64,000 bases of DNA from RFSX01 sp965248155 (GTDB taxonomy: Bacteria; Bacteroidota; Bacteroidia; Chitinophagales; Saprospiraceae). Position numbers and translations under genes: made by a program. Shown here one piece after another: positions 1-8,922 of the stretch. The notes under the pieces were generated by a model, which saw only the letters and a program-made list of their open reading frames with translations, did not search any database and had not been told where the DNA came from. The stretch is from NCBI GenBank assembly GCA_965248155.1, contig CBDFIO010000001.1, positions 744,001 through 808,000 on the forward strand, written 5' to 3'. The first letter of the stretch is position 1, and every line of letters starts with the position of its first letter.

Positions 1-1002
1 GAGAATCTATCTGTTGATATTACTGCACAAGTTGATGAAAAGAAGAGGCGCCTTACTGAGAATAATCACAGTTCGACTCACCTTATGCATGCAGCTCTAC
101 GCCAGGTTTTAGGTTCTCATGTTCAGCAAAAAGGATCTTTAGTGAAAGATTCATTGCTGCGATTTGACTTCTCTCATTACGATAAATTAAGTTCAGAAGA
201 ATTGAAAAAAATCGAATCAATCGTAAATTCAAAAATCAGAGAGAATATCCCTCTTGAAGAAGACAGGTCAATCGCAATAGAAGATGCTAAAGAATCAGGA
301 GCTATGATGTTGTTCGGTGAAAAATATGGAGATGAAGTTCGAATGATCACTTTTGATAAATCGTATTCTGTAGAATTATGTGGAGGGTGTCATGTCAATT
401 CAACAGGTCACATTGGGCAATTTAAGATAATTTCAGAAACGGGAATTGCTGCAGGTGTCCGAAGAATTACTGCCATAACTGCCGATGCTGCTGAAAAGTA
501 TGTGGAACAGGAAATTGAGGAATTGGAATCTATAAGGCAACTCTTTAAGCACCCGAAAGAACTAGTCACTACAATTACTCAACTTCAAGATGAGAACAAG
601 CAATTAAAAAAGAAGCTTGAGCAAATTGAGAATTCTAAAGCTGGAAACTTACAAGCAGACCTCAAAAAGGAAATAAAGGAAATTAATGGCATAAATGTCC
701 TAGCTAAACAAATCCCTATCAATGATCCTAAAGCTGCAAAGACATTAATTTTTAATCTTGAAAAAGAAGTCGATAATGCTGCTATTCTTTTTGGACTTGA
801 ATCAAATGGTAAGGCCCAACTTATGCTGATATTAAGCCAATCCCTGGTGGACAATAAAAATATGAACGCCGGAAGCATAATAAAAGAAATAGCAAAACAC
901 ATAAACGGTGGCGGAGGAGGCCAGGCTTTTTTTGCTACAGCAGGTGGTTCAGCTCCAGACGGAATAGAAAACGCTATTGGTGCGTTTGAGAATCTTTTAT
1001 AA
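1..1002 (+). CDS. alaS: Alanyl-tRNA synthetase, C-terminal part (5' end outside window)
   Basis: The reading frame is open from base 1, so this is the 3' third (333 residues) of a longer gene; the ATG at 85 is internal. The fragment starts in the editing domain, with the zinc-site HSSTH motif at fragment residues 23-27 and CGGCH near 127-131, which together clear Ser/Gly-mischarged tRNA-Ala. A coiled-coil stretch follows (about 175-225), then the C-Ala/DHHA1 domain with the GGGGGQ motif near residue 303. AlaRS charges tRNA-Ala in the cytoplasm and is essential. The class II catalytic core lies upstream of the window. The frame is intact to its stop codon. Confidence 0.97.
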   Translation, partial: ENLSVDITAQVDEKKRRLTENNHSSTHLMHAALRQVLGSHVQQKGSLVKDSLLRFDFSHYDKLSSEELKKIESIVNSKIRENIPLEEDRSIAIEDAKESGAMMLFGEKYGDEVRMITFDKSYSVELCGGCHVNSTGHIGQFKIISETGIAAGVRRITAITADAAEKYVEQEIEELESIRQLFKHPKELVTTITQLQDENKQLKKKLEQIENSKAGNLQADLKKEIKEINGINVLAKQIPINDPKAAKTLIFNLEKEVDNAAILFGLESNGKAQLMLILSQSLVDNKNMNAGSIIKEIAKHINGGGGGQAFFATAGGSAPDGIENAIGAFENLL

Positions 1003-1115
1003 ATTCGGCAAATCCATTTGTTGAGCTTAAAAAGCGAATATAATTCGTAGGCTATCACTGCATTAGGGCTATTTTTTCCCTATATTGGTAATCCCTATTT
1101 TCTAAATCAAACCTA

Positions 1116-1306
1116 TTGAATATGAATAATTACCGCCATACATTTCCTTTAATATTTGCCTTTTTCTTATTTATAGGACTTTCCATATCGGCTCAGGAAG
1201 AAATTTCAGATGGAAGATCTCTGTATACAAATTATAAAGGAAAAGACTTTGCCAAGCTTCAGACAAAAATGGAAGCATTTTATGATGGTAAAGACAAAGG
1301 TAGAGG
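1116..1306 (+). pseudogene. Sortilin/VPS10-like exoprotein, 5' fragment cut by IS1-type element
   Basis: This is the N-terminal 63 codons of a secreted protein. A signal peptide covers about residues 1-26 (hydrophobic PLIFAFFLFIGLSIS, then AQ), followed by a mature start of the type seen in Bacteroidota beta-propeller exoproteins. The frame runs into the insertion element at 1307 and stops inside it at 1328. Removing 1307-2111 plus one copy of the 9-bp duplication joins codon GGT-AGA at 1299 to the same codons at 2113 in the same frame. The rest of the gene is therefore at 2113-4558. It is the least intact of three related genes in the window (others at 22786 and 57044). Confidence 0.85.
1298..1306. 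repeat. Target site duplication, left copy
   Basis: The 9-bp sequence AGGTAGAGG here is repeated exactly at 2112-2120, directly flanking the IS1-family element. A duplication of 8-9 bp is typical of IS1-family transposition. Confidence 0.9.
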
Positions 1307-1315
1307 GGTGCTGGG

Positions 1316-1801
1316 TCAAATAGGCTGATGATCTCCATAAGTTCCTGATTTATAATAGTATTTTTCGATGTACATACCAATGACATTATCGTGAATCTGT
1401 TCATTTTTGGAAAAGCAAATGGTTTTTCTATTAAGACGTTTGATATGCGTTCTAAAATTCAAGTTTTTCCGTTCTATTTTCCAAGTCAAATCTTTCCCAA
1501 TAGTATGTAAGCTTTTTGGCAATGACCTACTATAAGCTCCCCAATCATCCGTATAATAGTCACCAATGGGAATGTCTTTAAGAAGATCCAGAAGTTTTTC
1601 AAAGCTCTCATCGGTACGCTTTCCATTAACCCAAGCCAAAATCATCCCGGAATGCTTATCCATCGCATACCAAGTCCACCTTTGATTCGCCTTACTGCCA
1701 ACATAAGACCAAAACTCATCTGCCTCTGCTGTATAGTGAAAACTTACTGCCAAATTATCAAGGCTTTGAACTTCTTCCTTGTTCAATAGATAAGGGTTCA
1801 C
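1316..1801 (-). CDS. insB: IS1-family transposase, InsB catalytic frame
   Basis: 161 residues from a GTG at 1801; the frame stays open upstream of it through KKTLQV to a TAA, so it is probably made as an InsA-InsB fusion rather than from this GTG. It holds the IS1 DDE catalytic region: EADEFWSYVG with QRWTWYAMD, YTDDWGAY, and the C-terminal ERKNLNFRTHIKRLNRKT block followed by FSKN and IHDNVIG. These align by eye with the IS1 InsB consensus. The catalytic core appears complete. It overlaps the InsA frame at 1758-1801. Confidence 0.9.
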   Translation of the reverse strand: MNPYLLNKEEVQSLDNLAVSFHYTAEADEFWSYVGSKANQRWTWYAMDKHSGMILAWVNGKRTDESFEKLLDLLKDIPIGDYYTDDWGAYSRSLPKSLHTIGKDLTWKIERKNLNFRTHIKRLNRKTICFSKNEQIHDNVIGMYIEKYYYKSGTYGDHQPI

Positions 1802-2072
1802 TTGAAGCGTTTTTTTTTAAGTGAGCTATCACCGTATTTTTATTGATCCCTAAAATCCTTGCTGTATCTCGAACCCCTGAACTATTGAGAATTAATGAGT
1901 CAATTTGTTCTTTAACACCGGGCTCTCTGGCTTTATAGCTAAGTTGAAAACTCTTTTTGCAGACTTTACAACGCCAACGTTGTCTCCCGTTTTCTCTATG
2001 ACCATTCTTTTGAAGGTCAGTACAATTGCAATGGGGACAAGTAATAGTAGTAGTAGTAGTAGTATGTTCCAT
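1758..2072 (-). CDS. insA: IS1-family transposase, InsA DNA-binding frame
   Basis: 104 residues. An N-terminal four-cysteine zinc finger (CPHC at residues 12-15 and CKVC about 20 residues later) is followed by a helix-turn-helix (SSGVRDTARILGINKNTVIAHLKK). In IS1, InsA binds the terminal repeats and represses the element; frameshifting at an A run makes the InsAB transposase. Here nine A (minus strand 1818-1810) follow the HL codons, but joining to InsB needs a +1 shift or loss of one A in the transcript, not the usual -1. Residues 4-9 are six threonines encoded by a trinucleotide repeat. Confidence 0.88.
   Translation of the reverse strand: MEHTTTTTTITCPHCNCTDLQKNGHRENGRQRWRCKVCKKSFQLSYKAREPGVKEQIDSLILNSSGVRDTARILGINKNTVIAHLKKNASSEPLSIEQGRSSKP
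2046..2064. repeat. Short AGT/ACT trinucleotide repeat in insA
   Basis: About six tandem AGT units on the plus strand (ACT on the coding strand) encode the six-threonine run near the InsA N-terminus. This is a simple in-frame repeat whose unit changes would not shift the frame. Confidence 0.8.
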
Positions 2073-2111
2073 GTGCTAATATAAGAAACTCAACCTATTT
2101 AAACCACTATC

Positions 2112-2120
2112 AGGTAGAGG
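2112..2120. repeat. Target site duplication, right copy
   Basis: AGGTAGAGG, identical to 1298-1306, immediately outside the right end of the IS1-family element. Confidence 0.9.
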
Positions 2121-4558
2121 AAGTGGTTACAAGCAATGGAAAAGGTATGAATACAGGATGAAAGATAAGCTTGATGAGAATGGAATGTTGACTAATGTGG
2201 CAGCAAGAAACTGGCAAGCCACTAAGGATTATTATAATAGAAAATCAACAGTTGTTCATACAGGAGATTGGGAATTTTTAACTCCTTCATCCTGGACTAA
2301 TGGAACTTCAGGTTATAACCCTGGAATAGGAAGAGTAAGTTGTATTGCATTTCATCCTACAGATGCCAATACAATATATATTGGAACACCCATTGGTGGA
2401 ATTTGGAAAACAACTGATATGGGAGCTACCTGGGCTCCATTACATGATGGAATGCCAAGTCTTGGCGTATCAAGTATTGTTGTTCATCCAACTAATCCTA
2501 ATATCATCTATATATTAACTGGTGATGGTGACGGAGGTAGTTCAAATGGTATTGGAGTATTAAAATCAACAAATGGAGGAGTAACCTGGTCTTCAACAGG
2601 GTTAATGTGGGACATAGATGACTTTGAAAAAGGATACAAATTGGCAATGGATCCCAATAACGTAAATACGCTCATTGCAGCTACTACAGATGCTATATGG
2701 AGAACAACAAATGGTGGCACTTCTTGGGCACAGTATAGTTCGGGAACCTACAGAGACATTGAATATAAACCGGGTAGTTCCACAACATTATATGCTGAAA
2801 AGGCTGGAGAATTTTATAGATCAACTAATAGTGGTGTCACCTGGACAAAAATAACATCTGGAACACCAACCGGAGCCAGCAGATTAGCAATAGGAGTTAC
2901 CCTCAAAATGTAAATCATGTATTTTTATTGGCAGGTCCTGCAACGACTCCCGGTGTATTCACAGGTGTTTATAGATCCACAGATAGTGGTGCCAATTTTT
3001 CAACAAGATCAACAACACCAAATATCCTAGGATATTCTTCAACTGGGAGCGATGATATTGATCAAGCCTGGTATGATTTGGCTATAGCAGTTGCCTTAGA
3101 CAACACCAGTAAACTCTATACTGGAGGAATTAATGTGTGGAAAAGTATTAATGCCGGAACCACGATGACCAATGTTTCTCAGTGGGTTTTTGGAGGAACA
3201 GAGTATACACACGCCGATATACATGCGCTAGAATACAATCCATTAAATGACTATCTGTATTGTGGTAGTGATGGTGGCATATTTCAGTCTTCAGATGGTG
3301 GAGATAGTTGGACGAATATTTCTACTGGATTGGCAAACATGCAATTTTATAAGATAGCCGGGAAAGAATCGAACAGTAATTTACTTGTAGGAGGAACACA
3401 GGATAACGGATCTAACAAGTGAACAGGAGGAACTTCTGTAGAACATATTTTTGGTGCAGATGGAATGGATTGCATGATCAGTCACGCCAACCAGAATATT
3501 ATATATTTCAGTTTCCAATTTGGCGGGCTAAGGAAATCTACTGATGGAGGTGCTACTAACACTGATATTCAACCTGTAGGATCTGCCGGAACATGGGTGA
3601 CACCTTATATTATGGATCCTTCCAATCATAATATTCTCTATGCCGGTTATGATGACGTATATAGGTCTACAAACGGCGGAACAAGCTGGACAAATAAAGG
3701 TGCTGTAGGCAGCAGTGCTATGGCTATGGGAACAAATAATACGGCCAGAATTTATGCAGCAGATGGGAACACTTTAAGAATGTCAAGTAATTCAGGCAAC
3801 ACTTGGACTGATATAACAGGCACTTGGAGTGCCGCGCAAAGTGTAACGGACATTGCTGTAAATCCGGATGATGACGAAGATGTATTTGTAACAGTAAACG
3901 GATATATCAACAATAAAAAAGTATATAGATCGCAAAATGCCGGAACCAGCTGGGCCAACCTTACTGGTTCTTTACCAAATGTACCACATAATTGTATCGC
4001 ATATGAGGATACAAACGGAAGTCCTAATGATGCCTTATATGTCGGAACCGATATTGGCGTTTTCTATAGAGATAATGACTTAGGGGATTGGATTCCTTTT
4101 ACAAATGGATTGCCAACTACGGAGATTCGAGATTTAGAAATCAATTATGGTGCAGGTGTTATTCGGGCCGGAACACATGGAAGAAGTATTTGGTCTTCAG
4201 ATTTATATAGTACATGTCCTGCAACTATTGTATTGACAAAAGCCAATAATCCCGGACAAACAAATGTAAGTAATGGTTATCAATTTTATCAGGCAAGCAA
4301 CTATATCAGATCTTCCAGATTGATAGGAGGAGGATTGGTACTTATTCCGAATATAAAGCAGTTAATTATGTAGAACTCTTTGGAGGATTTGAAGTTAAAT
4401 TAGGATCGGAGTTCTATGCCCATAATGGACCGTGTAGTTCGGGCATTCCTACTATCATGGAAGAAGATGAAAACGATCAATTGAGCAGAAGTGATGAAAA
4501 TCAAGATGAAACTCAGGAAATCAATCCAAAACTAGACTCAAAAGAAAAGGATAAATGA
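2113..4558 (+). pseudogene. Sortilin/VPS10-like exoprotein, 3' remnant with two frameshifts and a stop
   Basis: This continues the gene begun at 1116; the reconstructed product would be about 875 residues. The frame reads GRGSGYKQWKRYEYRMKDK from 2113, then many Asp-box/BNR repeats (SxDGGxTW type: STNGGVTW, TTNGGTSW, SSDGGDSW, STNGGTSW), typical of secreted beta-propellers often labelled glycosyl hydrolase. There are three lesions beyond the IS. A -1 shift near 2899 lies in a CCC run; one added C restores TPQNVNHVF. A TGA at 3420-3422 replaces the expected Trp in SNKWTGG. A further shift lies near 4330, after which the frame reads TYSEYKAVNYVELFGGFEVK and ends at 4558. Open stretches at 2158-2913, 2928-3422 and 3465-4373 are pieces of this one gene. 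Confidence 0.85.
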
Positions 4559-4612
4559 TCTCTTAATCAATTACATTTGGGCATTGATTTTTTTTGATTT
4601 AAAATCTATCAA

Positions 4613-5530
4613 ATGCCTAAGCGAATCTACTTTTTGGCTTGTTTCCTTGCTTTTATATTCTTAGGGTGTAAAAATACGGTATACACCCAGGTCGATACTG
4701 CCGCATTTGAAGTTTTGGAAAAAGAGCATATCTTTTGGCAATCCGAACGGCTGGAAACCTTACTGAAGGCTGATGGGTGGCTTTCCTTAATTGGACTGAG
4801 CTGGATAGATGAAGGGCTTAATGAAATGGGTTCTAGAAAAAATTGCTCAATAAAACTTCCACAAAACTTTCCTCAATTATTAGCTACACTGACGCTTAGA
4901 CATGACAGCATTTATTTTGAATCTATGCCAAATGTTGAAGTACTATCAAACAAAATTTCTTTTGAAAAAGGGTATATAGATTCTGATGTTGATGGGGCAC
5001 CCACTATTTTACGTCACAATTCTCTGTTGTGGTATGTCATCAAACGAGGCGACAAATTTGGTATTAGAATCAAAGATACAAGTCTTGTTTCAAGGATTAG
5101 ATTTGGGAATATTCCCTCATTCAAATTTAACCCTGAATATATTGTAGAAGCAAAAGTTGTAACCCGGCCTTCCAATGATTCAATAAAGATTGTCAATATT
5201 ATAGGAATGGAAAGTCAAAATTCTATTGAAGCATTCTTACAGTTTGAATACAATGGCAAAAAGTATAAGCTTACAGCTCTCGACGGAGGACCAAAGTTTT
5301 ATTTTGTAATATTTAGTGATGACACTACAGGAGATAACACCTATGGAGGAGGTCGATACATATATGTAGAAAAGGGAGCTCTTGAGTCAAACCAAGTTAT
5401 CATTGATTTTAATCGGGCATTTAACCCACCTTGCGTTTTTACAGATTATGCTACTTGTCCTTTACCTCCTGAAGAAAATCATTTGACCTTTAAAGTATTA
5501 GCAGGTGAAATGAAAATGAATGGTCATTAG
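4613..5530 (+). CDS. DUF1684 family lipoprotein
   Basis: 305 residues. The N-terminus is a lipoprotein signal with lipobox FLGC (Cys19). The body matches DUF1684 by eye: WLSLIGLSWIDEG near residues 57-69, then C-terminal GDNTYGGGRY and FNRAFNPPCVFTDYATCPLPP blocks characteristic of the family. The biochemical function of DUF1684 is not known. The frame is intact. Its stop codon (TAG, 5528-5530) overlaps the stop of the convergent peptidase gene in a shared TTAG. Confidence 0.88.
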   Translation: MPKRIYFLACFLAFIFLGCKNTVYTQVDTAAFEVLEKEHIFWQSERLETLLKADGWLSLIGLSWIDEGLNEMGSRKNCSIKLPQNFPQLLATLTLRHDSIYFESMPNVEVLSNKISFEKGYIDSDVDGAPTILRHNSLLWYVIKRGDKFGIRIKDTSLVSRIRFGNIPSFKFNPEYIVEAKVVTRPSNDSIKIVNIIGMESQNSIEAFLQFEYNGKKYKLTALDGGPKFYFVIFSDDTTGDNTYGGGRYIYVEKGALESNQVIIDFNRAFNPPCVFTDYATCPLPPEENHLTFKVLAGEMKMNGH

Positions 5531-8136
5531 TGATTTTCAATGATTAAAAGCCATGTCATTTTTGCTCCTCCCATCTCAGGGAGGATACTTTCCTTTTTGA
5601 CTAAAATGGGGCTGGCATCTTTGGATATCCAATAGCTTGCCGTTTTCTGCGGGCCTTCCAGAGATTCTAATTTAATCTGTAAACAATTGTATCCAGAGAT
5701 TATTTCTTCTTTTTCTACCGAAATGTGATGATGTGTAAAAGACTGATTTTGAGCATCAAAAACGTATAAATATTGAGAAGGCGTATTGTAATTTATATTT
5801 TGAAGAAATAAATCAAGAGCTGGCCCATCGATGATAAAATCCTTTTCAATTGCTAGTTCAATTGGTTTCACTTCATCTTGAATCGTAATGGAACCGGAAA
5901 TCTTTTCATTTTCTAGTTTAAGACTTATACTCATCGGATCTTGCTTGATACTCCTTTCAACAAGGCTGAAGTCCGACTTGAGAACGATGGTTTTATCAAT
6001 CATCTCTCCCATTGGTGATATGGCTTTATCAATAAGCTCTATTTCATTGTTTAATAAGTTGACAGATCTGTTGATTTCGAAATCGATCAATTGTCCGGAT
6101 ATTGCAAGCTGAATCTTATACATCGCCGAATAACTTTCAGGAGATGTAATTACTGTAGGGATTTGTGAATTTCTAATATCATTGTTTATCAACAATGGCA
6201 TTTTGAGAGAATTAATATCTACAGTTACCTTTTCGAGAATGGTATTTAGATGATCGGGGATTTCTTTTTGATATCGTCCTCCAAGTTGATCAGAAAGAAA
6301 TCTTTCCATGGCAGCAATAAATGCCATATTATTCCTTGGGTTTGCAAATCCATGACCTTCATCAGGGAAATTGAGATATTCGACGTTTAAGTTTAATTCT
6401 CGCATTGCAATTACAATCTGATCCGATTCACTTTTCTTGACTCTTGGATCGTTCGCACCTTGAGCAACCATTAATGGTGATTTAATATTTGAAGTATGAA
6501 AGAATGGAGATTGTCTTTTTAATTGAGCCTTTCCCTCTTCGGTGTTTGGATTCCCCATTCGTTTGTGGAACATTGCACGTGCTGATTCCCAATAGGGTGG
6601 TATTGTTTCCAACAATGTAAAAAGATTGGATGGGCCAACTATTGATATTCCTGCGGCGTAGACTTCAGGCGTAAACGTTAATCCTGCAAGTGTAGCATAA
6701 CCGCCATATGATCCCCCCATAATTGCAATTGCATTGGGCTCAGCTATTTCATTATCTATGAGGTATTTGGCGCCGGCTGTTAAGTCATCTTGCATTTTCT
6801 CTCCCCATTCATTTATTGCTGCATTAAGGAAGGCTTTACCATATCCTGTAGATCCTCTGAAATTTACTTGTAAGACAGCATATCCACGATTGGCCAGAAA
6901 TTGGGCAAAGCTATTATAACCCCAATAGTCTCTGGCCCAAGGGCCTCCATGAGGCATAATTACTGCAGGCAAGAGATTTTTACTTTCGGTTTTTGGTCTG
7001 GTAATGTATGCAGGAATATTAAGTCCATCCAGAGAATTATAACTGACGGGCTCCATCGAACATAAATATTCTGTTGGCAATTCTGGGCGAGGAGAATAAA
7101 GAAAATCTATAGAATGTGTATCTCTGTTAAATTGATATGCACTTCCCGGATCAATATCACTATGTGTATAAATTAACCACTGTCTTTCGTCTTTAGTTGT
7201 AGAGCTAATACTTATTTCTGAAGAGGGAAATTTTTCTTTTAGATAGTTATAGTCTTTTTTAAAATCTTCATTCTTCCAGTATATTTTCTTTTTGTCAGAA
7301 ATATAGATTGTAGCTATAAGTTCGTCAGTGTTTAGTGAGAAAGAAACATCTTCCAGATCGACTTTATTTTCAGGATCAGATTCAATGAACTCCAGGGTAT
7401 CTGTTTCAAAATCGTTTAGATATAGACCAGCTAGATCCGGATTTCCTACATTGGAAACAAAATAAGCTTTTCCGTCTTTCCTAAATCTAGTTGGGGATAT
7501 ACTTTCTTCCAGAGTTGCTTCAAGTATTTTTTGAAATCCTCTTTCTGTTTTTTTATATATTTCGGTTCCACCGTTCTGATTTGATTTTGAACTGAGCTTT
7601 AGCTGATTATCAAGATCAAAATAGACAGCGTTAAAACGATCTTCATTTTTAAGTATCAATCTACGCTGACCAGTTTCTATATTAATGGCATAGAAGTCAT
7701 GCCAGGCTTTATCTCTGTCATTAATACCAACATTGATTTCTTTTCCATTAGCCTTAGGAAGGCTTAAAATAAAGGCTGCAATATCTCCATATGGTGTTAA
7801 GTCAAGTGCATCAGGAATCGATTCTGATGAAATTGCAGATGATGGATCTACAGCATAGACATGAAAGTTTTCGTCACCACCTTTATCTTGAACATAAAGA
7901 ATATATTTTGAGTCACGACTCCAGAAGTAAGATCTAATGGGTCTGGTTTTGTCATTCGTTAGAGGAAGCGCTTCATCAAAAGCGTCATCAGATCTTTTCA
8001 CCCAAATGTTCATCACATCCTCTAATGGTTTGATAAAACTTATATACTTACCATCCGGGCTAATTTGAGCTCCTGATATAACAGGATTCCCAAAAAATAT
8101 TTCTCTGTCAATTAATGGAAAGGAATAATTTGTCAT
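5527..8136 (-). CDS. S9 family prolyl-oligopeptidase-type serine peptidase with extra C-terminal domain
   Basis: 869 residues with no signal peptide visible. Residues 1 to about 360 look like a beta-propeller (WSRDSKY, SPDGKYISF repeats). The alpha/beta-hydrolase domain (about 365-630) has the S9 signature GGSYGG with nucleophile Ser near 475, Asp near 562 in ANDPRV and His near 594 in EGHGF. The PHGGPW oxyanion-loop motif is present. Such enzymes cleave oligopeptides or acyl-peptides. About 240 residues after the hydrolase domain form an extra beta-rich region ending TASYWISKDASPILVKKE, resembling DUF3108-like lipocalin folds. This tail is unusual for S9 enzymes and its role is unknown. Confidence 0.9.
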   Translation of the reverse strand: MTNYSFPLIDREIFFGNPVISGAQISPDGKYISFIKPLEDVMNIWVKRSDDAFDEALPLTNDKTRPIRSYFWSRDSKYILYVQDKGGDENFHVYAVDPSSAISSESIPDALDLTPYGDIAAFILSLPKANGKEINVGINDRDKAWHDFYAINIETGQRRLILKNEDRFNAVYFDLDNQLKLSSKSNQNGGTEIYKKTERGFQKILEATLEESISPTRFRKDGKAYFVSNVGNPDLAGLYLNDFETDTLEFIESDPENKVDLEDVSFSLNTDELIATIYISDKKKIYWKNEDFKKDYNYLKEKFPSSEISISSTTKDERQWLIYTHSDIDPGSAYQFNRDTHSIDFLYSPRPELPTEYLCSMEPVSYNSLDGLNIPAYITRPKTESKNLLPAVIMPHGGPWARDYWGYNSFAQFLANRGYAVLQVNFRGSTGYGKAFLNAAINEWGEKMQDDLTAGAKYLIDNEIAEPNAIAIMGGSYGGYATLAGLTFTPEVYAAGISIVGPSNLFTLLETIPPYWESARAMFHKRMGNPNTEEGKAQLKRQSPFFHTSNIKSPLMVAQGANDPRVKKSESDQIVIAMRELNLNVEYLNFPDEGHGFANPRNNMAFIAAMERFLSDQLGGRYQKEIPDHLNTILEKVTVDINSLKMPLLINNDIRNSQIPTVITSPESYSAMYKIQLAISGQLIDFEINRSVNLLNNEIELIDKAISPMGEMIDKTIVLKSDFSLVERSIKQDPMSISLKLENEKISGSITIQDEVKPIELAIEKDFIIDGPALDLFLQNINYNTPSQYLYVFDAQNQSFTHHHISVEKEEIISGYNCLQIKLESLEGPQKTASYWISKDASPILVKKESILPEMGGAKMTWLLIIENH

Positions 8137-8160
8137 TTTTAAATTTTCTTAAATCAGCTC

Positions 8161-8922
8161 CTATTTCGAATTATTTAATTTCCATATTTCCATGAGTTTG
8201 GATTCTCTCATATAAATATAAAATGCTGTAGATCTGGCAAGAAAGAAACCATAGTAACCATCCAAGAACCCCAATCTTAAGAAATATTCTACAAAAAATT
8301 TCCAAATTGGTTTGAGAAGGACCTTAAAGTAATTACTCTTCTTCCCTTGTGAGAATCTGTATTTTGCTGCTATAGAACTGTGTTTATTAATGGTATTCAT
8401 CCTGTCGTGAATATCATCATTACAATTATGCATAAGTAAGCCTTTTAGTCGGCGTGACTTCGTATTTTCTAAAGCTTCTATTTTATCATGAGGAGGATTT
8501 CCTCCACATCGAATTGAAGATTTTTTGAATAATCTGATGAGTCTATGTGGAAACCATGAACCATGCTTGACCCAATAGTTATTGATTGAACTCAAACGAT
8601 TGAGGTAATAGACATCAGCAACCGGATTTTTCTTTATAGCTTCTATTTCTATTTGAAGTTCTTCACTTAAATATTCATCAGCATCCAGAGCTAAAACCAA
8701 TTCATTAGTAGCGAAGGAAATTGATAATTCACGCTGAGCAATATATCCAAGAAAGCTGTTAGACTTTATAATAGCCCCAAGTGATTCTGCAATAGCTACC
8801 GTTTTATCTGTCGAATAAGAATCAAGAACAATAATCTCATCACTTACAGTTAAAACAGAACTTATACATTGTTCTATCTTGTCTTCCTCATTGAAAGTCA
8901 TTATAACTGTAGATAGCTTCAC
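8161..8922 (-). CDS. Glycosyltransferase family 2 (LPS core-type)
   Basis: 253 residues. A GT-A fold N-terminus, STVIMTFNEEDKI, is followed by VLDSYSTDKT and the metal-binding LALDADEYLSEEL near residues 75-87. This pattern resembles the WaaE/KdtX group that adds glucose to LPS core. The C-terminus has a hydrophobic, aromatic region that may sit at the membrane. The start is GTG at 8922, overlapping the stop of the O-antigen-ligase gene (GTGA), so the two are translationally coupled. The context (ligase, cysQ) supports a role in lipopolysaccharide or other surface glycan assembly. The exact sugar cannot be told. Confidence 0.88.
   Translation of the reverse strand: MKLSTVIMTFNEEDKIEQCISSVLTVSDEIIVLDSYSTDKTVAIAESLGAIIKSNSFLGYIAQRELSISFATNELVLALDADEYLSEELQIEIEAIKKNPVADVYYLNRLSSINNYWVKHGSWFPHRLIRLFKKSSIRCGGNPPHDKIEALENTKSRRLKGLLMHNCNDDIHDRMNTINKHSSIAAKYRFSQGKKSNYFKVLLKPIWKFFVEYFLRLGFLDGYYGFFLARSTAFYIYMRESKLMEIWKLNNSK

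Larger units (their letters stand above)
1307..2111 (-). mobile_element. IS1-family insertion sequence (805 bp)
   Basis: The element carries insA- and insB-type frames on the minus strand. The outer ends form imperfect inverted repeats: 22 bp starting GGTGCTGGGTCAAATAGG on the left match the right end (reverse complement GATAGTGGTTTAAATAGG) at 16 of 22 positions. An exact 9-bp target duplication AGGTAGAGG lies at 1298-1306 and 2112-2120. Length, two-frame layout, zinc-finger InsA and duplication length all fit IS1. It sits antisense inside the sortilin-like gene. The perfect duplication and restored host frame on excision indicate a clean insertion event. Confidence 0.93.

Noticed and set aside
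585..1058. Minus-strand frame of 157 codons over alaS
   Set aside because: Antisense shadow of the AlaRS C-terminal domain with no recognisable protein features.
2046..2064. AGT repeat as a CRISPR-like or phase-variable tract
   Set aside because: Too short, no spacers, and its three-base unit does not change the frame.
2158..4373. Three separate genes at 2158-2913, 2928-3422 and 3465-4373
   Set aside because: The protein sequence continues across each break after a one-base shift or a single stop change, and the Asp-box repeats run through. They are pieces of one broken gene.
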